The notes under the pieces: model-generated | Database searches by the model: none | Seen by the model: the letters and a program-made list of their open reading frames with translations, nothing else | Told to the model about the DNA's origin: nothing | In this document: positions 37,853 to 48,600 of the stretch, piece by piece | How positions within the stretch are numbered: position 1 is the stretch's first letter | How the letters are laid out: each line of letters opens with the position of its first letter | Program-made: the position numbers and the translations under genes | Assembly: GCA_025331125.1 (NCBI GenBank) | Contig: JAOALB010000253.1 | Span: 1-49,945 of the forward strand | Direction: 5' to 3' | Length of the DNA: 49,945 nucleotides | Origin: Mycogone perniciosa | Lineage: Eukaryota > Ascomycota > Sordariomycetes > Hypocreales > Hypocreaceae

Positions 37853-39836
37853 CTGCAGCTGCCTATAAATAAATTAATTATTAAAAGTACCCTATATTAT
37901 AATAAGCTCTTTTAAATACTAAATATTGAAGAACCTATATAGCTTTTCTATCTTATTAATATTTATAATTTCTTATATAACCTTTTTTATAAAAGCTTAA
38001 CAGTAAACTTTAACTTAAATATAATATTTTATATAATAGTAAAAAAACTATTAATAATAAAGGCTGCTTGAATAAAGATTTCGGTACTTTAAAATATATT
38101 TAAAAGCGCATTTACTTTTAATTAAATAATATCTTAAGCTTTTAAAGTCTTTAATAAACTATAATACTTTTTAAGCTTTATAGAAAAAAAGAATCTTTAT
38201 AAAGTGTATTTATTTTCCTTAATACTAATATACTTATATTTTTAATAAATGAAGGGAGGTTTATAACTTTAACTTTAATAAATATAATTATAAATGCTAT
38301 ATATAGCAATTATTTAACTTATAGGCCTATATACTTTAAAAAGCCAAATTCCTTTATTTATTTAACTTTTATATAGTTTTATATATAAAATAACTTAAGT
38401 TGAATAAATACTTTAAAGACTTATTACTATTAAATTAAACTAATTAATGAAAGCTTTAAGTAAGGTCTTAATCTCTTTTAACTTTAGAAAATATAAAATA
38501 ATTAATTTAAAAGAGTTTAAACTTTTACTTGAAAATTAATACTCATACCTATACTTTAAGAATTTTATTGAAAGCTATATAAATATAATTTAAATTTTTA
38601 TATTAAGTAATAGCAGTAAATACATTTACTATTATAGACGTTAAAGTAAAATTAAAAGATATTTTACCTTTTTTACTTAAATGCTATTTAATTAAATGTA
38701 ATTAAAATTAATAAATACTTTTAAGGATAATTTATAGAAAGAATATAATAAGGATTAATAGATAATATTTAATGGATTTAAAGTATTAGTAAATAACTTT
38801 ATAAAAGAAAACTATTTAATTTACTATAATAATTGTTTCTTTAATATTTATTTATTCTTTTAATAATATATAAATAAACTAAAATATAATATTTATAATT
38901 AACCTTTAAAACCTAATCTTTAACTTTAACTATATTTATATTTACTATTATATAATTTAATTAATTATAGCAAGGAAAAAGAAATCTCTTTAGCTTTATA
39001 AACTATATTAATAGTAAAAAAATCAAATAGTATTACTAGCTTAGTTATTTAAATAATATTTATAATAAAGGTAATAGTAGGATTAATAATTAAAAGTAAA
39101 TTTATATATGTTTTAATAATATTATAACCTATAAAACCTTTATTAACTGCGCTAATACTATTTAAAGATATAGAATGTTTAAAGGAGGATTTAACCTTTT
39201 TTAAAGAAAATAATAGTTCTTTTAATAAATTAAAAGATAATCAAAACTAAAAATAAGAAAAACTTTTAAAAGTAACTATAAAGCTTAATTAAGAGGTAAT
39301 TAAAGAAAATAAAAAAACCCTTATAAAATTAAATAAAAAAGGATTAGCTATAATAGTAGCTTTTATAGCAGTAATAGGAAAAATAATACTTTAATATCTT
39401 TAAATTTAAAGAATTACAGCCTTAAATATATACTATAGCTTAACCTTACTAAGATTAATAGATAAATCTATTTAAAATAATATTTAAAAGTAAATCTATA
39501 TATTGACTTAAATAGTAAAATAATTAATATAACATAAATAAATAGTAGTTTAAAATACTTAATAATAAATATAAATTACTAGGATAAAACTATTTAATTA
39601 TAGTGGTTTTAATATAAAGAGGGTAATTTAATATAGATTAAGTATAAAGATATTAATAGTATATATAATAGTAATTATATTTTTAGCTTTCTTCTTTTTA
39701 TAATATATTTATTTTATTATTTTTCTATATTATTAATATTTACTTTAAGCAATTACTATATTAATACTAAAAGGATTAGCCGGATATATGTTTTATTAAA
39801 ATTCGCTCCTTTATTTATAAATATTTATAAGGAGGG
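37853..39836 (+). pseudogene. Element I internal region, right part
   Basis: This continues the family A internal region after element VI and is matched by the reverse complement of 15560-17390 in element II. It ends with the purine tract AAGGAGGG at 39829-39836, directly before the 3' LTR. No recognisable protein motif remains. Confidence 0.65.
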
Positions 39837-40106
39837 TTTTATTAAAGGTAACTAATATATTTAATATACTTATACTCTTTTTTATTAATTTACTGATAAT
39901 TTCACAGCCATTAAAGTATAAAGAGGTAACCATTAATTGCTTTCGGCTGCAGATATTATAATTAAATAATTCGCAGTATCTTTTAGCCCCTATATTACTT
40001 AAATACAGCTTCGTGGTTCTGTTAAGAGCCCGGTTCCTGCGCTTTACTTTAATGGTTATTAGTGTATATATATATATATGTTTAGAGCGCCGATTCCCCC
40101 TTAATA
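39837..40106 (+). mobile_element. 3' LTR of element I (family A), internally deleted
   Basis: This 270-bp LTR begins TTTTATTAAAGGTAAC and ends GCCGATTCCCCCTTAATA. It lacks about 120 bp present in the left part of the 5' LTR. Its right half is less mutated than the other copies and keeps the GCCCGGTTCCTGCGC and CGCCGATTCC blocks. Confidence 0.8.
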
Positions 40107-40324
40107 AACTATATTTTTCTTAAATTAAAAGGATTTTTATAGTATTAAAGGCCTTTTTATATATCTTTTCTCTGTAATAAAGGAAATTTATACTTTATAT
40201 TCTATATAAACGCTAGTAGATAAGGCACTTTATCCTTGGGCATATAGATAACCCACTAGCAATATCTGTGTCAATGAAAGACTTTTTTGTCGACAGAATG
40301 GGTCGAGTTCCGGCCTAGCAGTAA
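40107..40324. other. 3' flank of the transporter gene
   Basis: It starts with AACTA, the right target duplication of element I. About 130 bp of AT-rich DNA follow, then near-normal composition from about 40210. The transporter's polyadenylation region should lie here; no distinct signal stands out. Confidence 0.5.
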
Positions 40325-42160
40325 TTAATCCTGCTTGAGACCAATCTTACCAATCTTCCTTAGGCCCCAAACCACTGCTACCAGCGCAGTCGCATTCAAC
40401 GCGACGCAATACCAAAAGGCTGCACGATAGCCTTTCAACAGGTCATCCGTAGTCTCTTCCATGGCGCCCTTGGACTTTGCAGTCACAGCACTGGCAATGA
40501 TGGCAGAGGTGGCTAGTCCAAACGTTCTGCCAATTTGCGCCACAGTGTTGTAGACACCTCCGGCGACTCCCTGAGTGTGCGATGGAAACAACGACGTGAT
40601 GAGAAGGTTGGATATCGTATACAGCGAATTAGCTCCCACGGCGTTGGTAAGAATTCCGGGAAACAACAAAGCCCAGTACGGGTACTTCAGGTTGGCAACG
40701 GCCAAGAACACTGGGGCCATGGTGGCTATGACGACGGCCACCAGAGATGTCGCATCAGCCCGGACGCGGTGAACCATTACCCCCATACAAACGCTAGTGA
40801 GAAAACCACCAATTGCCGCGGGCAACATGTAAAGCGCAGTCTGAATGGCAGATCGCTTGAGGATGTATTGAAACAGCAGTGATGCGAAAGGCTCAAGGGC
40901 ATTGAACGAGCCCCAGACGAGGAACACGATGATACAGATACTGGTGAATACTTTGTCCTTCCATAGTGAGTTGGGGAGGATGGCTGGTCGACCGAGCTGC
41001 TCTTGGCGTCTGGTCCAGAAAATAAAGGCCACAAGGGTGACAGCGGATAGGACTAGAAGTGTGATGTTGACGGCGTCTGCGATTTTGGCACTGTCGTCGG
41101 TGAGGGCTCTAAGGATTTGTTAACATATGTCTAGAGAAACTTCAAACTTTGACGGTAAGATGAAAATCGGGTGTTCTGTAACTCACGCAAGAATGTATGA
41201 AACCATGCCCAGAGCGGAACTTGCGAGAAGCGCTCCCACGAAGTCGACCTCTGATACGAAACGGTTCCAGGTGACGCGTTGTCGCTGTTCAAAGACAGGG
41301 CCCGTGAATAACACCGCAGCCGTTACAATTGCATTAAGGATGGCTGCGAGATAGAATGACCTAGAGATAAGAACCATGGTCAGAAGAAAGGGAACGCGTA
41401 GTAATGACCGGGCGTTGTCTAGCGTTGGAAGACTATGGAAGAAACACATACCACCTCCAGCCTATAGTATCAGCGAAGACACCACCAAGCGTCAGGCCAA
41501 GACCAAAGCCAACGGGCTGTCCGCCTCCCATCGAGGCAAAGGCGGCATTTCGCGACTGGCCCGGCAGAAAAGAGCTCGTAATGATGCTCACTGCGGACGG
41601 GAGACACATGGACGTGGCAACGCCTGCGAGGCCGCGGAAGACTACGAGCTGTACGCCCGTTTGGGAGAGCCCACCGGCTAAGATGGTAAGCGATTGGAAG
41701 ACGCATCCAATGATGTATAGCTGCCAAGCGCCAAAGAGGTCGGCAAGGGCTCCGCAAAGGAGAAGGGTGCAGCCACAGGTTAGGGAGTAGATGGAGGATG
41801 GCCTATAGACAGAGCTTTAGCACAAGTAAAACCACGGCAAAGTTGCCGTCCGGGCAATCATCGTCTCACTTACCAGAGGAGAAGACCTTGGCTGAGGCCA
41901 ATGTCCCTTGCCATGGTGGGCAAACCTATGGTGACGGCGCCATTGAGAAGGGAATTGATGCCAGTGATGAAGGTCACGGATGAGATGATGGTGATGGTTT
42001 TAGCTCTTGTAAGCTGCATATGGCTTGCGACCTCGGCATTGGGGTTTCTAGAGGTGACGAGGCTCAGTGGCGGGAACGTTGCCGTCTCTTCAACGTCTTG
42101 AGACGGAGGGTGGTGCGCCCTCAATGGTTGGAGGGCGATCTCTGTGGCCGTTGTAGACAT
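40325..42160 (-). CDS. DHA2-type MFS drug:H+ antiporter, 14 helices, four exons, intact
   Basis: Exons 42160-41874, 41802-41452, 41360-41187 and 41108-40325 join to 1,596 nt, giving 531 residues. Introns start GTAAGT, GTATGT and GTGAGT and end CTATAG, CTCTAG and CCTTAG; phases agree at every joint. The first helix (about 55-80) follows a hydrophilic N-terminus. Motif A is GALADLFGAW (113-122), with Asp117. Motif B centres on Arg152 (VVFRGLAG). The fifth-helix motif is LGLTLGGVFAD (197-207), without the usual proline. A DHA2-like TQGVAGGVYNTVAQIGRTFGLA lies near the end. Length and helix count fit plasma-membrane or vacuolar proton-coupled exporters; the substrate is unknown. The ATG at 42158-42160 has A at -3. 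An in-frame ATG 66 codons upstream would add a non-transporter-like leader. No RIP signs or internal stops are present, although it sits about 200 bp from dead retroelements. Confidence 0.93.
41109..41186 (-). other. Intron 3 of the transporter gene
   Basis: A 78-bp intron with ends GTGAGT/CCTTAG splits an Ala codon after its second base. The unspliced frame stops at once at TGA. Confidence 0.85.
41361..41451 (-). other. Intron 2 of the transporter gene
   Basis: A 91-bp intron with ends GTATGT/CTCTAG splits Trp213 after its second base. Joining restores the GWRW-SFYL run common in this family. Confidence 0.85.
41803..41873 (-). other. Intron 1 of the transporter gene
   Basis: A 71-bp intron with ends GTAAGT/CTATAG splits Trp96 after its second base. 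A branch-like TGCTAAAG lies about 20 nt before the acceptor. Confidence 0.85.
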
Positions 42161-42679
42161 AGTGAATATCGGGCAGTCGGACGATGGTTCGATGTTCCGC
42201 AAAAGGGTCCGCGGGAGTAGAGGTAAAATGAAGATAGAGATGTTTGGGAGCCACTTTCTATAATCAGCTCTATGGTGTTGAGTCCGGACTACCCGTGTCG
42301 TGACTCGACAAATATGGAGCCCCGATGCCGGGCGTTCCACCCTATTTAACCCGGCCATATATGCATGTCACCTACGCCCTTGGGGCCTTGGCCCTATAGG
42401 CTGTAATTAAGGTGTATTAGGAGAATGATATAATAGGGATAGGTTACGTAAAGGAGTTACAGTAAGGCAGGTAAAGAATGGTAGCGGGGCAGGATATCAT
42501 GACCCGATCCTCTTATGGCCGCATAAAGGGTTCAGGGCAGTATATAGCCCGGAAAAACAATAGAACGACCGTCTAATGAGGAAGGATCACTCAGATTACT
42601 ATAAACTACAGATCACTTAAATCACGGAATATAAGCCAAGGTAATCCAACACAACTATGATCTATATATAATCTAAGTA
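42161..42679 (-). promoter_or_regulatory. 5' region of the transporter gene
   Basis: This is RIP-free DNA between the transporter start and the next retroelement. On the gene's strand there is a TATA-like TTAAATAG near 42341-42350, about 185 nt before the ATG. Two symmetrical elements lie between: AGTCCGGACT (42281-42290, perfect 10-bp palindrome) and TGTCG-TGACT-CGACA (42296-42310). Farther out, GGGCC-TT-GGCCC occupies 42383-42394. The palindrome contains paired CCG/CGG half-sites of the sort bound by fungal Zn2Cys6 regulators; that role is an inference. I see no other gene here. Confidence 0.45.
42281..42310. promoter_or_regulatory. Paired inverted repeats, candidate transcription-factor sites
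   Basis: AGTCCGGACT is a perfect palindrome at 42281-42290. Five bases on, TGTCG and CGACA flank TGACT (42296-42310), and the centre TGACTCG resembles a bZIP half-site. They lie 121-150 nt upstream of the transporter ATG. Binding by a Zn2Cys6 or Yap-type factor is possible but not shown. Confidence 0.35.
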
Positions 42680-42894
42680 TATTTATTATATATCTCCTTT
42701 ATATATAAAACTAAATAAATTACAATGATTAATATAGTTATTTAGATGGTTATTAATATAATTGTTTACTTAAACTACTAGTTCTATAAAATAGTAATTA
42801 TATTACTTTACTTAATATTTATCTTTAACCTCTTTATTAATATAAACCCTGCAAACCTTGGTTTAACTGTTAAGAATTATCCTAGATTATTATA
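42680..42894 (+). mobile_element. 5'-truncated LTR of a second Gypsy copy (element VII, family C)
   Basis: This matches the 3' half of the element VI LTR, ending CCTAGATTATTATA. It is followed by the same TATTAATAACTTTTATTTAAA that follows the 5' LTR of VI. The first part of the LTR is missing: similarity fades near 42680 into the unique promoter-side DNA. Confidence 0.75.
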
Positions 42895-45204
42895 TATTAA
42901 TAACTTTTATTTAAAGGCTATTGAAAATCTTAAATAATACTGTAAATATACTTACTAAAATATCCTTTTCTAATACTTTACCTTTTATTTTACGTCTTTA
43001 CTAAATATAAAATAACAATAAAGATAATAATATAAATAAAAGTAAAAATAAAAATAAAGTTAATAAAATAAAATAACTATATATTTATATAAAAGAAGCC
43101 TTTTAATAAATAGAAATTAATTAAATAAAATAAAAATAATATTATTAATATTTAATTACTAAAATTATTAAGCTTTAATAAATAATTTATTAATATTAAG
43201 TAATTATTATAAACTTATAAAATTAGGCCTTACCTGCTTTAAACTTTTTACTAAACTATAAAAGAAATTAACTTTTAAAGGACTTAAAAGAGTTATTTAA
43301 AATATAGCATTTTAAGGCTTTTAATAAAAATACTATAATAGTTTAATTATTTTTTACTTAACTATATAATTATTTTATTTACTGTTTAATTAACTTTAAT
43401 ATAACGATTAATAAAGTTATTTTAGCTGCTAAATAATTTAAAAAAATACTTAAAGTAGTTTAAACTTACTTAAAAGGATTTTCTTAATAAGAAAGGTAAC
43501 GTTAATAAGTAAATATAGCTTATATTTACCAGCTATAATTAATTTAAAAAAGAAATTCAATAATATTTTTAATTATATTAATAAAGGATATATTATAGAA
43601 AGTAAATTTATAAATATAATTTAAAAAAGAAAATACTTTAATTATATTATATACTTTAAAAACCATATTTTTAAAATTAAATAAAAAACTTTACTTTTAT
43701 TAAATATTTTTATAATAAGTTTAAGCTAAAAGTTAACAGAGATGCTTATAAGTCTTTTTATAATAAAAGTATTATTAAGTTTATTAAAGATATATATAAA
43801 TATAAATAATTTACTATATACACTTTATTTAAATATAAAGAAAAAGTAATAGTAATTTAAATAAATTTATAAATAGTAAAAGTATATAAAGTAAAGTAAA
43901 AAGTAATAAAAATATATTATTAAGTTTAATAATAAAAGATTTGATTAAATAAATTTAAATATTATTTAAAAGGAAAAGTTAAAGGCTATTTATTATAGTT
44001 ATAATAAACTAAAATATATTTTAAAAGACGATAAAGCTTTATAAAAGTTAACAGTTAATAAACTTTGAAAGCCTATATTAAAATTTAAATAAAACGTTAA
44101 TATAATTTTAAAAGCTATTAATTATATATTACTTAATTAGATTATATATTATAATCATAGCTGCTTTATTTATATATCTAATAAAAATAAAAATAAATAA
44201 TACTTAGAATAACCTAAAAGAGTATTTATAATCAACTAAAAGGGATATTAATAAAAACTTAAATCTTTAATTTTTAAAAATATATTTAAAGAAAATAAAG
44301 TAAATAAATATTAATTACATTTAAATAGTTTAATAAATTAAAACCTAAACTTTAACTATATAAAGTCAAATAAAAATAATAGTATTTTAAATAAATAAAT
44401 AATTGCTATAATTAACTATTAATATTTTAATAAAGCTAATATAAATAATAAAGAATAAATTAATAATAGTAACTTTAATAATAAAAATAAAAATAGCTAT
44501 TTATAGTATAAACTATTATTATATAATACTATACTTTTAAACTTAAAAAATATATTATTAATATATAGTAACTTTAAAAATAACTTAACTAAATATTACG
44601 TTTATTTAATTAAAAGAATTACTATAAATATAATTAAATAAAATATATTTATATTTATATAAATAGCTTTATATATAAAATAAAGCTAATAATAAAATAG
44701 CTATTAAAGTAATTTTAACTGCTTTAACTATATTAATAAAACCTATATATACTTATAAATAAAGAGATTATACTATAAATAACCTTATTTATAAAAAGTA
44801 TTATATTAAATCCTAAGTTATTTATATTATATATAGCTATATAATATGCTTTTATAAAAAGGTAAAGTATAATATATTTTTAATTAAAATTTTATTTTAC
44901 TTTATAAAATAAATATAAAATTATAATACTTTTAAAAAATAAATTATAATTATATAGTATTAAAACTTAAAGGTTATTATTATTAAATTAAATACTAAGA
45001 CCATAAAGGAATACTATTAACTATAAAGATTTAAAAAATATAAGTTAAAGGATATTATATTTACTATTGAAAGAGCTTAATAAAATAGTATTCTTACTAT
45101 AATAAAAGGTTTAAATGCAATTAATAATATTACTTTAAATATAATAGCTTAAAGTATATTATATATAAGTAAAATAAATTAAAGGATAATTAATATTACC
45201 TATA
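42895..45204 (+). pseudogene. Element VII Gypsy gag, RIP-mutated
   Basis: This is colinear with element VI 13093-15149 plus 25516-about 25765, and so shows the Gypsy sequence without element II. The zinc knuckle at 43991-44032 reads Y-Y-S-Y-N-K-L-K-Y-I-L-K-D-D: the same CX2CX4HX4C spacing with the first two Cys and the His changed to Tyr and the last position changed to Asp. It is more heavily mutated than the copy in VI. It ends abruptly where an inverted LTR starts at 45205. Confidence 0.7.
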
Positions 45205-45618
45205 TATAATGATCCGGGTTAATTCTTAATAGTTAAACCAAGGTTTATAGGTTTATATTAATAAAAAGGTTAAAGATAAATACTAAGTAGGGTAGTATAG
45301 TTATAATTCTCTAAAACAGGTAGTTTTAGTAAATATAATTATTAACAACTATTTAAGTAATTATACTAAATAAGTAATAAGCTAGTTATATATATATAGA
45401 AAGGAAATCTATATATAATTACTGATATTCTAGTTAATATTACTGTAACTATTACAATAATATAGTAATTAAGTAAATAATTATATATCTTAATATAGTA
45501 AACCTTTAAGTAATTACTTTTAGCGCAGTAATTACTTCTTACTAATTAGTTAATATAACTAATATTCTCCTATACCCCTATAACCTAGTCTTTAATATAA
45601 TTAAGTTATAATATAATA
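45205..45618 (-). mobile_element. Inverted family C LTR with a divergent U3 half (element VIII, 3' LTR)
   Basis: This 414-bp LTR lies in minus orientation. On the plus strand it starts TATAATGATCCGGGTTAA. At the other end the coding strand reads a purine tract AAAAAGGGGA (45619-45628), then TATTATATTATAAC. The R/U5 half matches element VI, but about 200 bp of the U3 half (roughly 45400-45600) do not, apart from the terminal dozen bases. Confidence 0.7.
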
Positions 45619-48600
45619 TCCCCTTTTTATTAGTTTTATCTTTAAAACCTATTTAATCTTTTCCCTTTTTTTATATATAATATCCTTTGTCTTTTCTATT
45701 TATTATATTTAATAATTTATAGTTTATTTATATTAAATTAACTTTTTATTATTATAAACTTATAGACTTAATTAATATTAATACTTTTAATATTATACTT
45801 TATTTTTATTGTCTCTTTTATAGCCTAAAGTGTTATATAAGCGGTTGCTTTTTAAAATATAGTAAATGCATTTATACTAATTGTTTATATAATAGTGTAA
45901 AGGTTGCGTTAAGCTTTTATATATTTCCCTGAAATTTTCTTTTTAGTATTATAGCTAAGACTGTTTCTTAGTGTTAAATATTATTTTTAAGTCGCGATAT
46001 TTTAATTTGATTAAAGAATTAATAGAAAAACTTTTATTGCTTTATTATAAGGCCTTTTATAAAGCCTAGGCAAAAATAGATAAGGCTTTAAATTATTTAA
46101 AGTATTTCTATTATTAAAAATAATAACTGTAGATTAAAGGTAAAGAGATAGTAAAGTGTAAGTTAAAATCTTTTAATAAACTGGAAAATTTAAAGCAGTA
46201 GGAATTAAAAGTTTTTTTAAAGGTTTAGGACTTTTAAGGTATTAATCTTTTTACTTTCAATGCTTTGTTAAACCTTTTATTAAAAGGCTTAGATTTCAGT
46301 AAAATTACTATAAAGTTACCTAAAAGTACTTAAAATATTTTTTAAATTCCTAAAAGTTATATTCCTCTCTATAGTTTTTTGACTTTATTAAATATTAGCG
46401 TTTATTACCTTTTTTTATAGCTTTAATTTCTTTAACTTTATAGTCTTTTATAACTAATAAAACTTTAATTAAATCTATAATTAATTTATTCTTTAATTTA
46501 TTTTATAATACTTTTTTAAATAGTCAAATATAAAATATTAAATAAATTTAAATAGTAAAATATAAAATATTAAATAGATTTAAATATTATTTAATAATAT
46601 AAATTTCTAAATAACGTTTAAAATAATCTTTTTAATTAAATAAAGTTTAAGTCTTTTAAAATTTAATTTATTATTTAATTGCATTATTTTAATATTTATA
46701 GTCTTTTTCTTTAATAAATAATAGTATAGGTAAACTATATCTCTTTTTTTTAAACGTAATCCCTTTAATGTATATTTATTAATATATTCTTTTATTCTTT
46801 TTTATATAAACTAAAAGTATATTCATATTTCTTTATATAACTGCTTTATATCCTTAACTTTAATTTATATTTTCTTAATATATAGGCTTTTCTTTAATAC
46901 TATATATATATTTAATATAAAGCTAAGTTTAGTTAACTTTAAAATATTACTATTATAAAATATTTATATAATTAATAGTTTCTTTATTTAAGTATTTTAA
47001 TGAGAATTAATATAACTTTTTAAATAGGCTTTTATAATCTAGTTAATATACTTTATTTAATTATATATTTATAGGTAATATATAGTATTAAATTTATAAT
47101 TTATATTTAATTAATTTATAAATATTTACTAGAATTTAAATATAAAGGTTAATTTTTAGTTAAAAATAATTTTAGCTAGAATTATATAGTTAACTGCAAT
47201 AAATTATAAAAACATATAAGCTAATATCTCTATATTTATTACTTTTTTATATAAAAGGAAATAAAAATATTTAATAAATTAATCTATAATTATTAAAATA
47301 CTATTATATTTAATCTTTAATTTTAATTTAATAAATAATAATAGTTTAATAATAAAGTTTAATAAAATTAACTTTTATAGTTATTTTAATACTAGTAAAA
47401 GTTAAAGTTTACTATATAGTTTATATTTTAAAGCTTTAACTGTTTTATAAGTTATATAGTAAAAAATAATATTTTATATAAATTTCTTAAGCCTTTAAAA
47501 CTTAAAGTACTTTTATATTTATTCATAGGTCTTGCAAATACCTTTATATTTATATACTAGGTATTAATAAACTTCTTTAACTTTATTTTTCTAAAGTCTA
47601 TTTAAAATTTAAACCTTTTTATTTTATTATTAAATTCTTTTTTTCTTAAACTTTATATCTTTTAAAAGTTTATTATTATTTTAAGTAATATAGTGCTTTT
47701 TAATATATTAAAGTATACTATTATCATTAAATACTTTATATACAGTTTAAAATACTATTTATTAATAGTATTCTTTAAAGGTTTATTTTAAAATCTACTT
47801 TATATATTTAATCTCTTTTTAATTATAATTAGCTTATTTATTAAGTATATTTATTTATCTGTTTTTAAATCCTTTTTAATAAATTAAAATATAGTTAAAT
47901 TTTAAAAGGTAATTTATATAATAGATTTACCTTTTAAAAAGTTATTAAACTATTATAAAATATATAATATTTTTATAGTTAATATATACTTTAACTTTAT
48001 ATATTCCTTTTAATAGGTAATATCACTATTCTTTAAATATAAAAATAATAGTAAAGAATTCTTTATCATATATTAAGTAATTTAGTTTTACACTATATAG
48101 TACTTTAAAGTAAAAAGTAATAAAGTATAGTTTATTATCTTTATCCTTTTAATTAAATAAAGCTATTATAGTTAAATTAAAAGTATTTATTTTAACATTT
48201 ATTTCTTTAAATAAATTAAATATAATAAATATAGGATCTTTTAAAATAAACGGTTTAAGTTTATTAAATGCATTTTATATATTTAATATTTATTAATACT
48301 TTTAATTTCTTTTAATAAATTTATAAAGGGTTCATATAATACTTTTATAGCTTTTAATAAATTATTAATAATAGTGAATATATTTTAAAAGGCTTTAAAC
48401 TTCTTTAACTTTTATAACTATAAGCTAGTCTTTTACTACTTATACTTTTAATAAATTTATATAAATTTCTTTAAAGGTAAAAGTATATTTTAAAAAAGTA
48501 ATTTTCTATATATAGAATTTGCATTTCTTTAATTCTATAAATAGTTTAGTTTTTATAATATTTATAATACTTTATAACTATATACTTTCTATTTTTTAAA

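Larger units (their letters stand above)
3040..40106 (+). mobile_element. Element I: outermost LTR retrotransposon (family A) of the nest
   Basis: Same-orientation family A LTRs at 3040-3432 and 39837-40106 bound this element. A purine tract (AAGGAGGG at 39829-39836) abuts the 3' LTR. The flanks GACTA (3035-3039) and AACTA (40107-40111) form a 5-bp target duplication differing by one G-to-A change. The internal region is split: 3433-12705 and 37853-39836 are its own, and everything between belongs to later insertions. With those removed the internal part is about 11.3 kb. That is long for a 390-bp-LTR element, and I could not place a reverse-transcriptase motif in it. Confidence 0.75.

Noticed and set aside
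40535..42220. Many short ORFs opposite or out of frame with the transporter
   Set aside because: All are shadows of the spliced minus-strand gene, which accounts for the coding signal and splice phases.
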